This document shows, piece after piece, positions 25,104 through 36,088 of a stretch of DNA of 64,000 nt. The DNA is taken from NCBI RefSeq assembly GCF_022132145.1, contig NZ_JAJISP010000010.1:1-64000 (forward strand), read 5' to 3'. Below the pieces are notes generated by a model. It was not told the DNA's origin. It searched no databases and saw only the letters and a program-made list of their open reading frames with translations. The stretch comes from Pseudomonas sp. MMS21 TM103 (GTDB taxonomy: Bacteria; Pseudomonadota; Gammaproteobacteria; Pseudomonadales; Pseudomonadaceae). Position 1 is the first letter of the stretch; each line of letters starts with the position of its first letter. Both the position numbers and the translations under genes were made by a program.

Positions 25104-26264
25104 TCAGAGGCTCTTCGGTTGCTGCAGCAGACGCCGCACTTCGCCGAGAAAGCGCGCGCCATAGTGACCGTCGCTGACCCGGTGATCGGCGGCCAGACTG
25201 GCGACCACGCAGGGCATCACGCAGAGCTGGCCGTCCTCGACCCAGGGCCGTTCGGCGATGCGACCGAAGCCGACCAGGGCCACCTGGGGCGGATAGATCA
25301 CCCCGAATACGCTGTCCACGCCCTGATCGCCGAGTTGGGTGACGGTAAGGCTGGCATCGCTCAGTTCGGAGCTGCGCAGCGAGCCGCTGCGGGCGCGCTG
25401 CACCAGATCGGTGAGTTCGCCCATCAGTTGCTCAAGAGGCTTGCTGGCGACCGCGTGCAGCGCCGGCGCGATCAGGCCGCCCTGGCGCAGGGCGATGGCC
25501 ATGCCGAGGTGAATGTCGGCTGCCGGCTGGAAGGCACCCTCGCGCCAGAAACCATTCAGCTGCGGGTACTCGCGCAGCGCCAGAGCCACCGCCTTGAGCA
25601 GCAGCACGCCCGGCAGCAGGCGCTCCTCCGGCGTGCTCCGGGCATTGCGCGTCTGCAGCCAGGCCATGGCCGCGCCCAAGGCGATGGTTTCGCTGAGGTA
25701 GTAATGCGGGATCTCGCGTTTGGACCGGCTCATGGCCGCGGCGATGGTCTGGCGCATGGCAGCCGTGCGCTCGCTCTGGCCGCGTTCGGTTGGCGCCGGC
25801 GCCCGGCTGGCGGCTTCGACGTCTTCCAGGGTGATCACCCCATGCGGCCCGCTGCCGGTCAGCGCCGTCGGGTCCAGGCCCAGTTCGCCGGCACGCTTGC
25901 GCGCTGCCGGGGACACCCGTGGCCGGCTGGCTGGCGCCACGACTTCGGCCGGCCTGCCGAGGGCGGGCGCAACGGGCTCGACAGTCGGCTTGCGCGGCAG
26001 CTGGCGGCGCGCGGTTTCAGCGCTTTCACCGGACTCCAGCAAACTGGCGATCGGCGTGCCCACCGGCACCTTGGCACCGGGCTCGATCAGCAGCTCGAAG
26101 ACTTCGCCTTCTTGCCAGCACTCCACGTCGACGGCCGCCTTGGCGGTATCGACCACGGCAATCACCTGGCCGCGCTTGACCGCATCGCCTGGCTTGATCC
26201 GCCACTCCAGCAGCGTGCCCTCGTCCATATCGGCGCCGAGGGATGGCAGTTTGAACTCGATCAT
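25104..26264 (-). CDS. 2-oxoacid dehydrogenase E2, dihydrolipoamide acyltransferase
   Basis: A 386-residue E2 with one lipoyl domain (about 1-78, lipoyl lysine in VVDTAKAAVDVE) and an E1/E3-binding domain (about 118-155, RVSPAARKRAGELGLD). The catalytic core ends with LAADHRVSDGHYGARFL, carrying the active-site His and Asp. It transfers an acyl group from lipoate to CoA. The complex could use pyruvate, acetoin or a branched 2-oxoacid. No E3 gene is in the window, so E3 must be supplied elsewhere. Confidence 0.92.
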   Translation of the reverse strand: MIEFKLPSLGADMDEGTLLEWRIKPGDAVKRGQVIAVVDTAKAAVDVECWQEGEVFELLIEPGAKVPVGTPIASLLESGESAETARRQLPRKPTVEPVAPALGRPAEVVAPASRPRVSPAARKRAGELGLDPTALTGSGPHGVITLEDVEAASRAPAPTERGQSERTAAMRQTIAAAMSRSKREIPHYYLSETIALGAAMAWLQTRNARSTPEERLLPGVLLLKAVALALREYPQLNGFWREGAFQPAADIHLGMAIALRQGGLIAPALHAVASKPLEQLMGELTDLVQRARSGSLRSSELSDASLTVTQLGDQGVDSVFGVIYPPQVALVGFGRIAERPWVEDGQLCVMPCVVASLAADHRVSDGHYGARFLGEVRRLLQQPKSL

Positions 26265-26300
26265 GCGTCGCTCCTGTCGAATCGATTCGGGGCGGGCGCG

Positions 26301-26351
26301 ACGCCTGGCACCATGCCCACAAAGCTATCGCGGGCATGGAACTAGGCGTCC
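26301..26351. repeat. REP-like palindrome between E1 beta and E2 genes
   Basis: Nested arms GACGCCT / AGGCGTC and CCATGCCC / GGGCATGG fold into one long hairpin. The adjacent CCGCTCCTACAT resembles the GTAGGAGCGG motif common in Pseudomonas REP repeats. It fills most of the 138-base gap in an otherwise overlapping operon, and may affect mRNA stability or relative expression. Confidence 0.7.
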
Positions 26352-26402
26352 CCCCCGCTCCTACATCCAACGCCCCCGCGCCGACAATCCTTTGCCGGCG
26401 GG

Positions 26403-27377
26403 TTAGCCGCACAGCTCATGGGCTGCCGCGACTATTGCCGGCACCTGCGGCAGTGCGGCTTGTTCCAGGTGTTTGGCGTAGGGAATAGGCACCTCGGCGC
26501 TGCACACCCGCGCCGGCGCCGCATCCAGTTCGTAGAACGCCTGCTCGACGATCCGCGCGATGATCTCGGCGGCCAGGCTGCCAGTGCGCCAGCCTTCGTC
26601 GACCACCAGCACGCGGCGGGTCTTGCGCAGCGAGGCGAGAATGGTCGCGTCGTCCAGCGGGCGCAGCACACGCAGGTCGATGACCTCGGCGGCGATGCCC
26701 TCCCCGGCCAGTTGCTCGGCGGCCGCCAGGGCCTTGCCGAGGGTGCCGCCGTAGGCGATCAGGCTCAGGTCGCCGCCCTCGCGGCGCACCCGGGCCGAGC
26801 AGATGTCCACCGGCTCGTGCTGATTCAGCTCGCCCTCCAGGTTGTACAGCTGGGCATGCTCGAAGATCAGCACCGGATCGGGGTCCTGCAACGCCGGCCA
26901 GAGCATGCCGCGGGCGTCCTCCAGGGTCGCCGGGGCGAGAATTTTCAGGCCGGGAATATGCGTGTACCAGCCCTCCAGGCTGTGCGAGTGCTGGGCCGCC
27001 AACTGGCGTCCGGCGCCGGTGGCCATGCGCAGCACCAGCGGTACCGAGAACTGGCCGCCGGACATATGGCGCAGGGTCGCGGCGGTGTTGATGATCGGGT
27101 CGAGGGCGAGCAGGCTGAAGTTCACCGTCATCACCTCGACGATCGGCCGCATGCCGCCCAGTGCCGCGCCGATGCCGGCGCCGACGAAGCCCAGCTCGGA
27201 CAAGGGCGTGTCGCGGATACGCGCCTCGCCGAACTCTGCCAGCAAGCCTTTGGACACGGCATAGGTGCCGCCATAGCGGCCGACATCTTCGCCCATCAGG
27301 AACACCCGCGAATCGCGCTGCAATGCCTCGCGCAAGGCTTCACGCAGGGCCTCGCGGTAGGTCGTGCGCTGGCTCAT
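26403..27377 (-). CDS. 2-oxoacid dehydrogenase E1 beta subunit
   Basis: A 324-residue transketolase-like beta subunit beginning MSQRTTYREALREALREALQ. It has MGEDVGRYGG, the TPP-contacting region DTPLSELGFVGAGIGAALGG, HSHSLEGWYTHIPGLKI and the C-terminal VVDEGWRTGSLAAEI. With E1 alpha it decarboxylates the 2-oxoacid. Its ATG overlaps the E1 alpha stop in an ATGA, showing translational coupling. A longer in-frame extension runs inside E1 alpha and is not used. Confidence 0.93.
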   Translation of the reverse strand: MSQRTTYREALREALREALQRDSRVFLMGEDVGRYGGTYAVSKGLLAEFGEARIRDTPLSELGFVGAGIGAALGGMRPIVEVMTVNFSLLALDPIINTAATLRHMSGGQFSVPLVLRMATGAGRQLAAQHSHSLEGWYTHIPGLKILAPATLEDARGMLWPALQDPDPVLIFEHAQLYNLEGELNQHEPVDICSARVRREGGDLSLIAYGGTLGKALAAAEQLAGEGIAAEVIDLRVLRPLDDATILASLRKTRRVLVVDEGWRTGSLAAEIIARIVEQAFYELDAAPARVCSAEVPIPYAKHLEQAALPQVPAIVAAAHELCG

Positions 27378-28371
27378 GGCGCGCCCTCCGCGCCTGCCGG
27401 CGGTGGCGTGTAGAGATCGCGGCACAGATCTGCCACCGGTTCCAGACTGCCGGCCTCGGCGAAGGCCACCGCGGCCTCCACCTCCTGCTCCACCTCGGCC
27501 TCCAGAGCCGCCAGGACCGCCTCGTCGAGCAGGCCCTCGGCCTTGAGCCGGGTCTTGTAGGCGAGGACCGGGCAGCGCTTCTTCCACTGCTCGACTTCGG
27601 CCTTGTCGCGGTACAGCTCGGGGTCGAACATCGAGTGGGCGCGGAAGCGGTAGGTCTGGTATTCGAGGAAATACGGCCCCTGCCCCGCGCGCACCTGCTC
27701 GACCGCCTCGCGGGTGGCCTGGTGCACGGCGACCACGTCCATGCCGTCCACCGCCTGGGTGGCGACCTTGTAGGCGGCGGCCTTGGCGCACAGGTCGGTC
27801 TGCGACTGCGATCTGGCCAGGGCGGTGCCCATGGCGTAGAGGTTGTTCTCGCAGCAGAACAGCACCGGCAGTTGCCAGAGCACGGCCAGGTTGAGCGACT
27901 CGTGGAAGGCGCCTTCGGCCATCGCGCCTTCGCCGAAGAAGCAGGCGGCGAGCCGCTTACCGCCCTGCATGCGTTCGGCCAGGGCCAGACCGACTGCCAG
28001 CGGCAGGCCGCCGGCGACGATGGCGTTGCCGCCGAAGAAGCGCGTCCTGGCGTCGAACAGGTGCATGGAGCCACCGCGTCCGCGCGAACAACCCTCCTGC
28101 TTGCCGTACATCTCGGCCATGATCCGCGTCATCGGTACGCCCTGGATCAGCGCATGGCCATGCTCGCGGTAGGTGGCGAGCACCGCATCGTCGGGTGCCA
28201 AAGCATGCAGGGCGCCGACCACCACTGCTTCCTCGCCGATATACAGGTGCAGAAAGCCCCGGATCTTGCCTTCCCCATACAGTTCGGCGGCGCGTTCTTC
28301 CAGGCGGCGGATGCGCAGCATGTCGCGCAGCAGGCCCAGGGCGAACTCGTGCGGATATGGCATGGGCGCGC

Positions 28372-28375
<4 letters not shown>
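27374..28375 (-). CDS. 2-oxoacid dehydrogenase E1 alpha subunit
   Basis: A 333-residue TPP-dependent alpha subunit. FFGEGAMAEGAFHESLNLA and CCENN form the TPP motif (GEG in place of GDG). RGGSMHLFD and YREHGHAL are typical of PDH/acetoin dehydrogenase E1 alpha, and RFRAHSMFDPELYR contains the phosphorylation-loop region. It overlaps both neighbours by four bases (ATGA). In Pseudomonas comparable clusters are known as Anr-activated pyruvate dehydrogenase-like sets; the substrate here is unproven. Confidence 0.92.
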
Positions 28376-30135
<1,760 letters not shown>

Positions 30136-30158
30136 AGTCGATTTCCCCGGGTGACGAC

Positions 30159-30998
30159 TCAACAGAGCCGCTGATCCTGCGTGATGAGTGTGCGGTAACC
30201 CGCGGCCTGCACTTGCAGGTAACGGTCATAGCGGTAGGTCGGGCCGTCCTTGCAGACGTACTCGGTGCCCAGGTAGCAATGCCCGCACAGGCCATCGGCA
30301 CAGTGCATGCGCCGCTCCAGCGAGAGCCAGATCTTGTGCGGCGCGATGCCACGCTGCACGCACGCCTCGGCAGTCGCCAGCATCAGCGCCTCGGGGCCAC
30401 AGCAGAGCACCGCTTCCGGTGCCTCATGGGCGAACAGTTCGTCGAAGTGATCCAGCGGCGAACCCTGGCGTTGGTGGGGCTTGGCCTCGTCGCAGGTTTC
30501 CATGAAGCGCAAGCTCTTCCGCCAGCGCTCGCGCTCGCGCCCGAGCACCTGGGCCGCGCTGTTGCGCGCGCCATAGATGACGCTCAGCTGCAGCGGCAGG
30601 CGGTGCCGACTGGCTTCGTCGATCACCCCGGCCAACGGCGCCAGGCCGCAGCCACCGGCCACAACCAGCACCCGGTGCGCGCAGAAGAACAACGGCCAGC
30701 CCTTGCCGAAGGGGCCGCGATACCCCAGCACCGCGCCTGGCGGTTGCTCGAACAAGGCCTGGGTCAGCGCGCCCATGCGCCGCACCAGGGCGTCGAAGCG
30801 GCCCTGTTGGTCCGGCAGCTTGAGGTAGGTGAAGGGCGCTTCGCCGAAACCAGGCACCGTGAGCATGAAGAATTGCCCGGGAATCACCGCCCTATCGGCG
30901 GCCGCGGGCTTGTCGATGCGCAAGCTAAAGTGACGCGCCTCTTCACCGTCCGCGTAGTGGTCAAGCAACAGCAGTTTGCGTGGAGTCAGATCGATCAT
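30159..30998 (-). CDS. FAD/NAD(P)-binding diaphorase subunit with [2Fe-2S] site
   Basis: A 279-residue ferredoxin-NADP reductase-like protein. An FAD barrel (APFTYLKL region), the NAD-binding AGGCGLAPLAGVI and a C-terminal iron-sulfur site in MHCADGLCGHCYLG and YVCKDGP match the gamma subunit of sulfhydrogenase/NAD-linked hydrogenase (HydG-like). It probably passes electrons between NAD(P) and the Fe-S subunit encoded just upstream. Its ATG overlaps the preceding stop (ATGA). It lies between the Fe-S subunit and the acyl-CoA ligase. Confidence 0.85.
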   Translation of the reverse strand: MIDLTPRKLLLLDHYADGEEARHFSLRIDKPAAADRAVIPGQFFMLTVPGFGEAPFTYLKLPDQQGRFDALVRRMGALTQALFEQPPGAVLGYRGPFGKGWPLFFCAHRVLVVAGGCGLAPLAGVIDEASRHRLPLQLSVIYGARNSAAQVLGRERERWRKSLRFMETCDEAKPHQRQGSPLDHFDELFAHEAPEAVLCCGPEALMLATAEACVQRGIAPHKIWLSLERRMHCADGLCGHCYLGTEYVCKDGPTYRYDRYLQVQAAGYRTLITQDQRLC

Positions 30999-32014
30999 GG
31001 CTGGACCACCCGCCGCATTACCCCATGTACCCCTATGCCGCCCGGGCAAACCCGGTCACAGCGGCCGCAACCGACACAGCCGTATGCGTCGAATTGGGCT
31101 TTGAAACCATCGCCGAACTTGTGCGACCAGAAACGCTGCACCCGTTGTCCCGGCGTGGCGCTGGGGTTATGTCCACTCGCCTCTTGCTGGAAGCCCTGGT
31201 ACAGGCAGGAATCCCAGACCCGCTCGCGCTGCATGCTGGCAGGCGCGTTGAGGCGATCCTGCGGGGCGTAGCAGGAACAGGTCGGGCACTCGGTGGTGCA
31301 ACCGGAGCAGCCCAGGCAGCGCAGCCCCAGCGCCTCCCAGGTATCGGCGTCGATCTGCCCGGCATTCAGGGACACGATGCCTTCGACTATTTCTTGCTGC
31401 GGGCCCTGTTCTTCGGCTACGCAGAGCTGGTTGGCGCTGCGCTCGGCTTGCCAGTCAGCGCTGGCCTCCGGCAAGCGCAGGCCGCGCAAGGCGGCGTGAC
31501 CGGGCTCACTGGCGACCAGCAGCAGCCAGTCGGCCGCTTCGTCCTGGCGGGGCAACAGGATCAGGTCGGCACTCTGCTCGCGTACCGCCGGGCCGCTGCC
31601 GACGATGCTGCAGAAACCGCCGGCGCAGCTGTGCAGGCAATCGATGCCCACCAGCAGGGTGGCGTTGCGCCGGGCCTGGTAATGCGGGTCTTCGGCGAAG
31701 AAACGATCCTGGTAGGCGACGGCCTGCAGGTCACAGGCATGCAGGCCGAACAACACCTGGGGCACCACGGCTGGCAACGCCGAGTAGAACTGTCCGCCGT
31801 CGAAGCGGAACAGCAACTCGCGCTCGGCGAAGAAGAAGCTCTTGGCGGAGAATGGCGGTGGCTCGGCCGAGGGCTCGAATGCGCTGAAATCCTGGGCGCT
31901 GACCACTTGCCAGTGGTGCCCGCCCTGGCCATCCCCGCGCACCTCATACAGCCGATGCTGCAGTGCCAGATGCGCACGCAGGCGTTCCGGTTGATCCAGG
32001 CTATAGGCTTGCAT
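30995..32014 (-). CDS. 4Fe-4S electron-transfer subunit (sulfhydrogenase beta-like)
   Basis: A 339-residue protein with two Cys clusters. CLGCSGCTTECPTCSC lies around residue 245 and CVGCGRCDRVCPGGIG near 320, and the CTTECP arrangement is typical of the HydB/AsrA family. The middle (VLFGLHACDLQAVAYQDRFF) is the family signature. It should relay electrons from formate dehydrogenase to the diaphorase subunit. The ATG at 32014 has GAGG upstream and overlaps the end of the formate dehydrogenase gene by 14 bases. Confidence 0.87.
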   Translation of the reverse strand: MQAYSLDQPERLRAHLALQHRLYEVRGDGQGGHHWQVVSAQDFSAFEPSAEPPPFSAKSFFFAERELLFRFDGGQFYSALPAVVPQVLFGLHACDLQAVAYQDRFFAEDPHYQARRNATLLVGIDCLHSCAGGFCSIVGSGPAVREQSADLILLPRQDEAADWLLLVASEPGHAALRGLRLPEASADWQAERSANQLCVAEEQGPQQEIVEGIVSLNAGQIDADTWEALGLRCLGCSGCTTECPTCSCYAPQDRLNAPASMQRERVWDSCLYQGFQQEASGHNPSATPGQRVQRFWSHKFGDGFKAQFDAYGCVGCGRCDRVCPGGIGVHGVMRRVVQP

Positions 32015-34094
32015 GATCGACCTCGCGGCTACCGGCCTGGGCACTGGGCGCCTGGTCGGGCGGTAGGGGCTCGACCCTCACCGCGCAGGCTTTCAGCTCG
32101 GGCATTTTGCTGATCGGGTCCTGGGCGTCGTTGGTCAGGCGGTTACAGGGGGCTTCATGGAAGTGATAGGGCATGGCCAGGATGCCCACGGGCACGTCGT
32201 CGGTCAGTTGCACACGGGTTTCCAGGTAACCGCGGCGCGAACTCACCCGCACCCCCTGGTGATTGTGCAGCCCCAGCTTCGCCCCGTCGGCCGGGTGCAT
32301 GAACAGCAGCCCGGCCGGCGTCTCGCGTTCGAGCAGCGGCGACTTGCGGGTCATCGAGCCGCCACCGTAGTGAAAGTGCAGCCGGTGGGTGGTCATGGCA
32401 AAGGGATACTCGGCGTCCGGGCATTCGTCCGGCGCCACCTGGGTCACCGGCAGCAGGCGCCCGCGCCCCAGCGGGAAGGAGTGCTCGTGGAGAATCGGCG
32501 AGCCCTGCGGATGAGCGGCATCACAGGGCCATTGCAGGCCATGATTGGCGTCCAGGGCCGGGTAGCTGATCGCGGAAAAGGACGGCGTCAACGCCGCCAT
32601 TTCGGCGAACACCGCCTCTGCATCGGCCCAGGCCATGCCCGGATAGCCCATGCGCAGGGCCAGTTCCGCCAGTATTTGCCAATCGCCCCGGGCCAATCCT
32701 GGCGCGGCGATGGCCTGGCGAATGCGCTGCACGCGCCGCTCGCAGTTGGTGAAGGTGCCGTCCTTCTCGGCGAACGCGGCGGCTGGCAACAGCACATCGG
32801 CACATTTGGCCGTCTCGGTCAGGCTGAGTTCGACCACCACCAGAAAATCCAGGGCGGCGAAGGCGCGGGCCACCTGGTTCTGGTCCGGATCGGTCAGCAG
32901 CGGTTCCTCGCCCATGATCATCAGCGCACGCAGCTCACCGGCCAGCGCCGCCTTGAGCATGCCCTGCGAGGTCAGGCCGGGGGCCTGCGCCAGTTCAGTG
33001 GCCCAGCCCGCGGCGAACTTGGCCTGCACCGCCGGGTCGGTGACAGCCTGGTAGCCGGGGTAGACATTCGGCAGGCAGCCCATGTCGCAGGCGCCCTGCA
33101 CGTTGTTCTGCCCGCGCAGCGGATTGATGCCGGTGCCGGGACGGCCGATCTGGCCGCAGACCAAGGCCAGGTTGGAGACCGCGATGACGTTGTTGGTGCC
33201 GCTCTGGAACTGGGTGATGCCCATGCCATAGGCGGTGAACGCCGCCTTGGCGTGGCTGTAGAGAAAGGCCAGGCGTTGCAGGTCGGCCACCGCCACGCCG
33301 GTGGCGGCGCTGGTCTGCTCCGGCGTCAGCCCGGCCAGGTGCTGGCGCAGCGGCTGGATGTCCTCGCAACGGTTGTCGATGAAGGCTCGGTTCTCCCAGG
33401 CATTGGCGAGAATGATCTGCACCAGACCATTGAGTAGCGCGATATTGCTGCCCAGACGCACTTGCAGGTGGATGTCCGCCAGGCGGGCCAGCCGCGTCTT
33501 GCGCGGATCGACCACCACCAGGGTGGCGCCACGGGCCTGGGCCCGGAGCATGCGCGCGCCGATCATCGCGTGGTTCTCGGTGACATCGGCGCCGATTACC
33601 AGGATCAGGTCGGCCTGGTCGATATCGGCAATGCTGTTGGTCATCGCCCCCGAGCCCAGGGTGCGCGCCAAGCCGGCTACCGAGGGGCTGTGACAGATGC
33701 GCGCGCAGTGATCGATGTTGTGGGTCTTGAGCACCGCGCGCGCGAACTTCTGCGCGGCGTAGTTATCCTCGTTGGTGGCGCGGGCGCAACTGATCACGCC
33801 GACGCCCGCGGGCCCTTGCTCATCCAGGGCGGCGCGGAATTCCTCGGCGACCCGCCCCAGCGCCTCATCCCAACTGGCAGGACGGAAATGGCCATGTTCC
33901 TTGATCATCGGCTGGGTCAAACGCTGGTAGGGGTCAATGGCGAAGCTGGTGGCCCAGCCCTTGGAACAGAGTTGGCCCTGGCTGACCGGGTGTCCGGGTT
34001 GTGGTTCGACGCCGATGACGCGGCCCTCTTCGACGCGCAGACCAATGCCGCAACCTACTCCGCAGAACGTGCAAATGCTCGGTATCACGCGCAT
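32001..34094 (-). CDS. Formate dehydrogenase alpha subunit (Mo-bis-MGD enzyme)
   Basis: A 697-residue FdhF-like oxidoreductase. The N-terminal [4Fe-4S] site is CTFCGVGCGIGL with QLCSKGWA. The catalytic residue is Cys in ARICHSPSVAGLARTLGSGA, where E. coli FdhF has selenocysteine, and MTNSIADIDQ follows. With the next two subunits it would form a soluble NAD(P)-linked formate dehydrogenase. It lacks the long N-terminal Fe-S extension of NAD-FDHs, consistent with separate Fe-S subunits. It heads an eight-gene operon and starts 60 bases from an Anr box. Confidence 0.92.
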   Translation of the reverse strand: MRVIPSICTFCGVGCGIGLRVEEGRVIGVEPQPGHPVSQGQLCSKGWATSFAIDPYQRLTQPMIKEHGHFRPASWDEALGRVAEEFRAALDEQGPAGVGVISCARATNEDNYAAQKFARAVLKTHNIDHCARICHSPSVAGLARTLGSGAMTNSIADIDQADLILVIGADVTENHAMIGARMLRAQARGATLVVVDPRKTRLARLADIHLQVRLGSNIALLNGLVQIILANAWENRAFIDNRCEDIQPLRQHLAGLTPEQTSAATGVAVADLQRLAFLYSHAKAAFTAYGMGITQFQSGTNNVIAVSNLALVCGQIGRPGTGINPLRGQNNVQGACDMGCLPNVYPGYQAVTDPAVQAKFAAGWATELAQAPGLTSQGMLKAALAGELRALMIMGEEPLLTDPDQNQVARAFAALDFLVVVELSLTETAKCADVLLPAAAFAEKDGTFTNCERRVQRIRQAIAAPGLARGDWQILAELALRMGYPGMAWADAEAVFAEMAALTPSFSAISYPALDANHGLQWPCDAAHPQGSPILHEHSFPLGRGRLLPVTQVAPDECPDAEYPFAMTTHRLHFHYGGGSMTRKSPLLERETPAGLLFMHPADGAKLGLHNHQGVRVSSRRGYLETRVQLTDDVPVGILAMPYHFHEAPCNRLTNDAQDPISKMPELKACAVRVEPLPPDQAPSAQAGSREVDHASL

Positions 34095-34153
34095 GCCGAT
34101 TTCCTCGCCGGACTACTTGCAAGTCAGGCTAGGCCGCTGTTCCTGTTAGCCGT

Positions 34154-34167
34154 TTGATCAAGATCAA
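34154..34167. promoter_or_regulatory. FNR/Anr box 1 between fdh and hsp20
   Basis: TTGATCAAGATCAA is an exact consensus match, 60 bases from the formate dehydrogenase start on the minus strand. Confidence 0.88.
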
Positions 34168-34205
34168 CGAATCGCGGTGCAGGCCTGGCGAGCAATGGAA
34201 TCGCT

Positions 34206-34219
34206 TTGATCAAGATCAA
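34206..34219. promoter_or_regulatory. FNR/Anr box 2 between fdh and hsp20
   Basis: A second exact TTGATCAAGATCAA, identical in its spacer to box 1, lies 70 bases upstream of the Hsp20 start. The centre-to-centre distance is 52 bases, close to five helical turns, so each divergent gene has its own site. Confidence 0.88.
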
Positions 34220-34288
34220 AGTTGCCGTGCATGGACGCTCGCACAATAAAAATTGTCCATCCCCGGACAATCCCCAGGAGGAATGAAA

Positions 34289-34831
34289 ATGCCCAGTTCC
34301 GCAAAGAAAATGCCGGTAAAAACCGAAGAAGCCGCGAGTAAACGCACAGAGCTGGCAACGCCCTGGCATCCGTTGGCCAATCTGCGCGAGCAGATCGATC
34401 ATCTGTTCGAGGACTTTTCCCGTAGTCCCTTGGCGATGCCCTTCGGCCGCCGCATGTTCGACGTCGAGCCGTTCTTTCGCCGCGAGCTGATGGGCCACGG
34501 CATCCCCGCCGTGGATATCGCCGAGAAGGAAAAGAGCTTCGAGATCACCGCCGAATTGCCCGGCATGGACGAGAAGAACATCGAGATCAAGTTGTCCAAC
34601 GGCAATCTGGTGATCAAGGGCGAGAAGAAGGAAGAAACCGAGGAGAAGAAGAAGGACTACTACCTCTCCGAGCGTCACTACGGCTCCTTCGAACGCATCT
34701 TCAACCTGCCCAAGGGCGTCGATGCCGACAAGATCGAGGCCAGCTTCAGCAAGGGCGTGCTGACCATCAGCATGCCGAAGAAGCCCGAGGCCATCAAACC
34801 GGAAAAACACATCAACATCAAAGTCAGCTGA
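34289..34831 (+). CDS. Small heat shock protein, Hsp20/alpha-crystallin
   Basis: A 180-residue holdase chaperone. The alpha-crystallin domain (about 75-170) has VDIAEKEKSFEITAELPGMD and RHYGSFERIFNLPKGVD with the signature KGVLTISMPKK. The C-terminal I-x-I motif is INIKV. The second of two close ATGs (34289) is chosen because AGGAGG sits 8 bases from it but almost touches the first at 34283. It is flanked by an Anr box and a strong terminator, so it is a single-gene low-oxygen transcript. Confidence 0.92.
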   Translation: MPSSAKKMPVKTEEAASKRTELATPWHPLANLREQIDHLFEDFSRSPLAMPFGRRMFDVEPFFRRELMGHGIPAVDIAEKEKSFEITAELPGMDEKNIEIKLSNGNLVIKGEKKEETEEKKKDYYLSERHYGSFERIFNLPKGVDADKIEASFSKGVLTISMPKKPEAIKPEKHINIKVS

Positions 34832-34850
34832 GTGCAGTCAATCAGCAAGG

Positions 34851-34881
34851 CCCCTGGCGGTAACATCCAGGGGTTTTTTTA
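34851..34881 (+). terminator. Rho-independent terminator after hsp20
   Basis: CCCCTGG and CCAGGGG form a 7-bp stem with a 9-base loop, followed directly by seven T residues. It lies 19 bases after the Hsp20 stop. Confidence 0.92.
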
Positions 34882-34973
34882 TTGGCCGTAGCGCTTGAAC
34901 AAGAATATCCAGAAATGCGTTGCCGAGAACCCGTTGCGGGCGACTGCCGTGCACCGCTCACCGATCAGGATGG

Positions 34974-35873
34974 CTAGGCCTTGACCGCCAGGATGCTGCA
35001 CGGCACCTGGTAGAGGAGATGCTCGGTGGTACTGCCAATCAGCTTGTCCAGGCCCTGGCGCTGGACGGTGCCCATCACCAGCACATCGGTCTGGTTGAGC
35101 CTGGCGAAGTCGGCGATGGCACTGATCGGCGCGCCGATTATGAAATGGCGGCGCTCGCTCGGCACGCCGTATTCGTCGGCCAGCGCGTTGAATCCGGTTT
35201 GCAGTTTGCTGCGCATTTCCGCCACCAGGTCGCTGCCCCGCGACACGCTGCCCGCCACCGCGTTGGTCAGATAGGCCAGCGTCGGGTCGTAGGCATGCAA
35301 CAGGTGCAACTCGGCATCGCACTGCATGGCCAGGCCATTGGCCGTTTCGATGATGCGTTGGTTGAGGCCGCTTTCCTGCGCTTCCGCGCGCGACGGGTCG
35401 ACTGCCGCGACCACGCGGCGCGGCAAGGCATTGCCCGAGCTGCTGACCAGGTGCACCGGGATCGGTGACTCGCGCAGCAGGTGCCAGTCCAGCGGGGTGA
35501 TGAATGCCCGCTTGAGCGCCGGCTCGTGTTGCAGATCCTTGATCAGCAGGTCCGCCTGGATTTCCGCCGCATGCTGGAGAATTTCCTCCAGCGCATGGTT
35601 GGTCCAGACCGCTTCGGTGGTGACCTTAATGCCGGTGCTGCGCAGCAACTCAGCCTCATCCTTGAGCCATTCGCGGTGTTCCTGCAGGTAGCTCTCGCGG
35701 GTTTTCTCCTGGACGCTCTTGTCCAGCAGCGAGAGGGTCGCAAAAGGTTCGACGAAGGAGGCGATATGCAGCGCGGCGTCGCTGGCAGTGGCCAGAGCGG
35801 CGGCGCGTTGCAGGCCCGGCGTATGGCGCATGTCCCGGTCAGCGATGAGAAACAGGCGTTGATATTGACTCAT
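34974..35873 (-). CDS. Tandem universal stress protein (UspA family), second copy
   Basis: A 299-residue two-domain Usp of the same length and plan as the one at 15681-16580. MSQYQRLFLIADRDMRHTPG, KDLQHEPALKRAFITPLDWH and VMGTVQRQGLDKLIGSTTEH match it closely, so these are paralogues. GGAGG is well placed before the ATG. The start is 100 bases from an exact Anr box shared with the divergent nadE operon. Confidence 0.9.
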   Translation of the reverse strand: MSQYQRLFLIADRDMRHTPGLQRAAALATASDAALHIASFVEPFATLSLLDKSVQEKTRESYLQEHREWLKDEAELLRSTGIKVTTEAVWTNHALEEILQHAAEIQADLLIKDLQHEPALKRAFITPLDWHLLRESPIPVHLVSSSGNALPRRVVAAVDPSRAEAQESGLNQRIIETANGLAMQCDAELHLLHAYDPTLAYLTNAVAGSVSRGSDLVAEMRSKLQTGFNALADEYGVPSERRHFIIGAPISAIADFARLNQTDVLVMGTVQRQGLDKLIGSTTEHLLYQVPCSILAVKA

Positions 35874-35972
35874 GGGACACCTCCGTGGGGATGGTTCTGG
35901 GCGTGGCCGCGGGCACGGCTTACCGCAGCCGGCGAATGCCTTACAAGCTGCGCCACGAGGCTGGCGTTGGTG

Positions 35973-35986
35973 TTGATTTACATCAA
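35973..35986. promoter_or_regulatory. FNR/Anr box between usp and nadE
   Basis: TTGATTTACATCAA is an exact match, 100 bases from the usp start and 103 bases from the nadE start. Confidence 0.87.
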
Positions 35987-36088
35987 GCCGATGCGCCAGC
36001 GTGGGGCGCATCCTGCGGGCATACCGGTTACGCCATGGCAGAACAGCCGGGTTGCCGGCTGGCTTCTGCGGACTCGGGGACTTGACCG

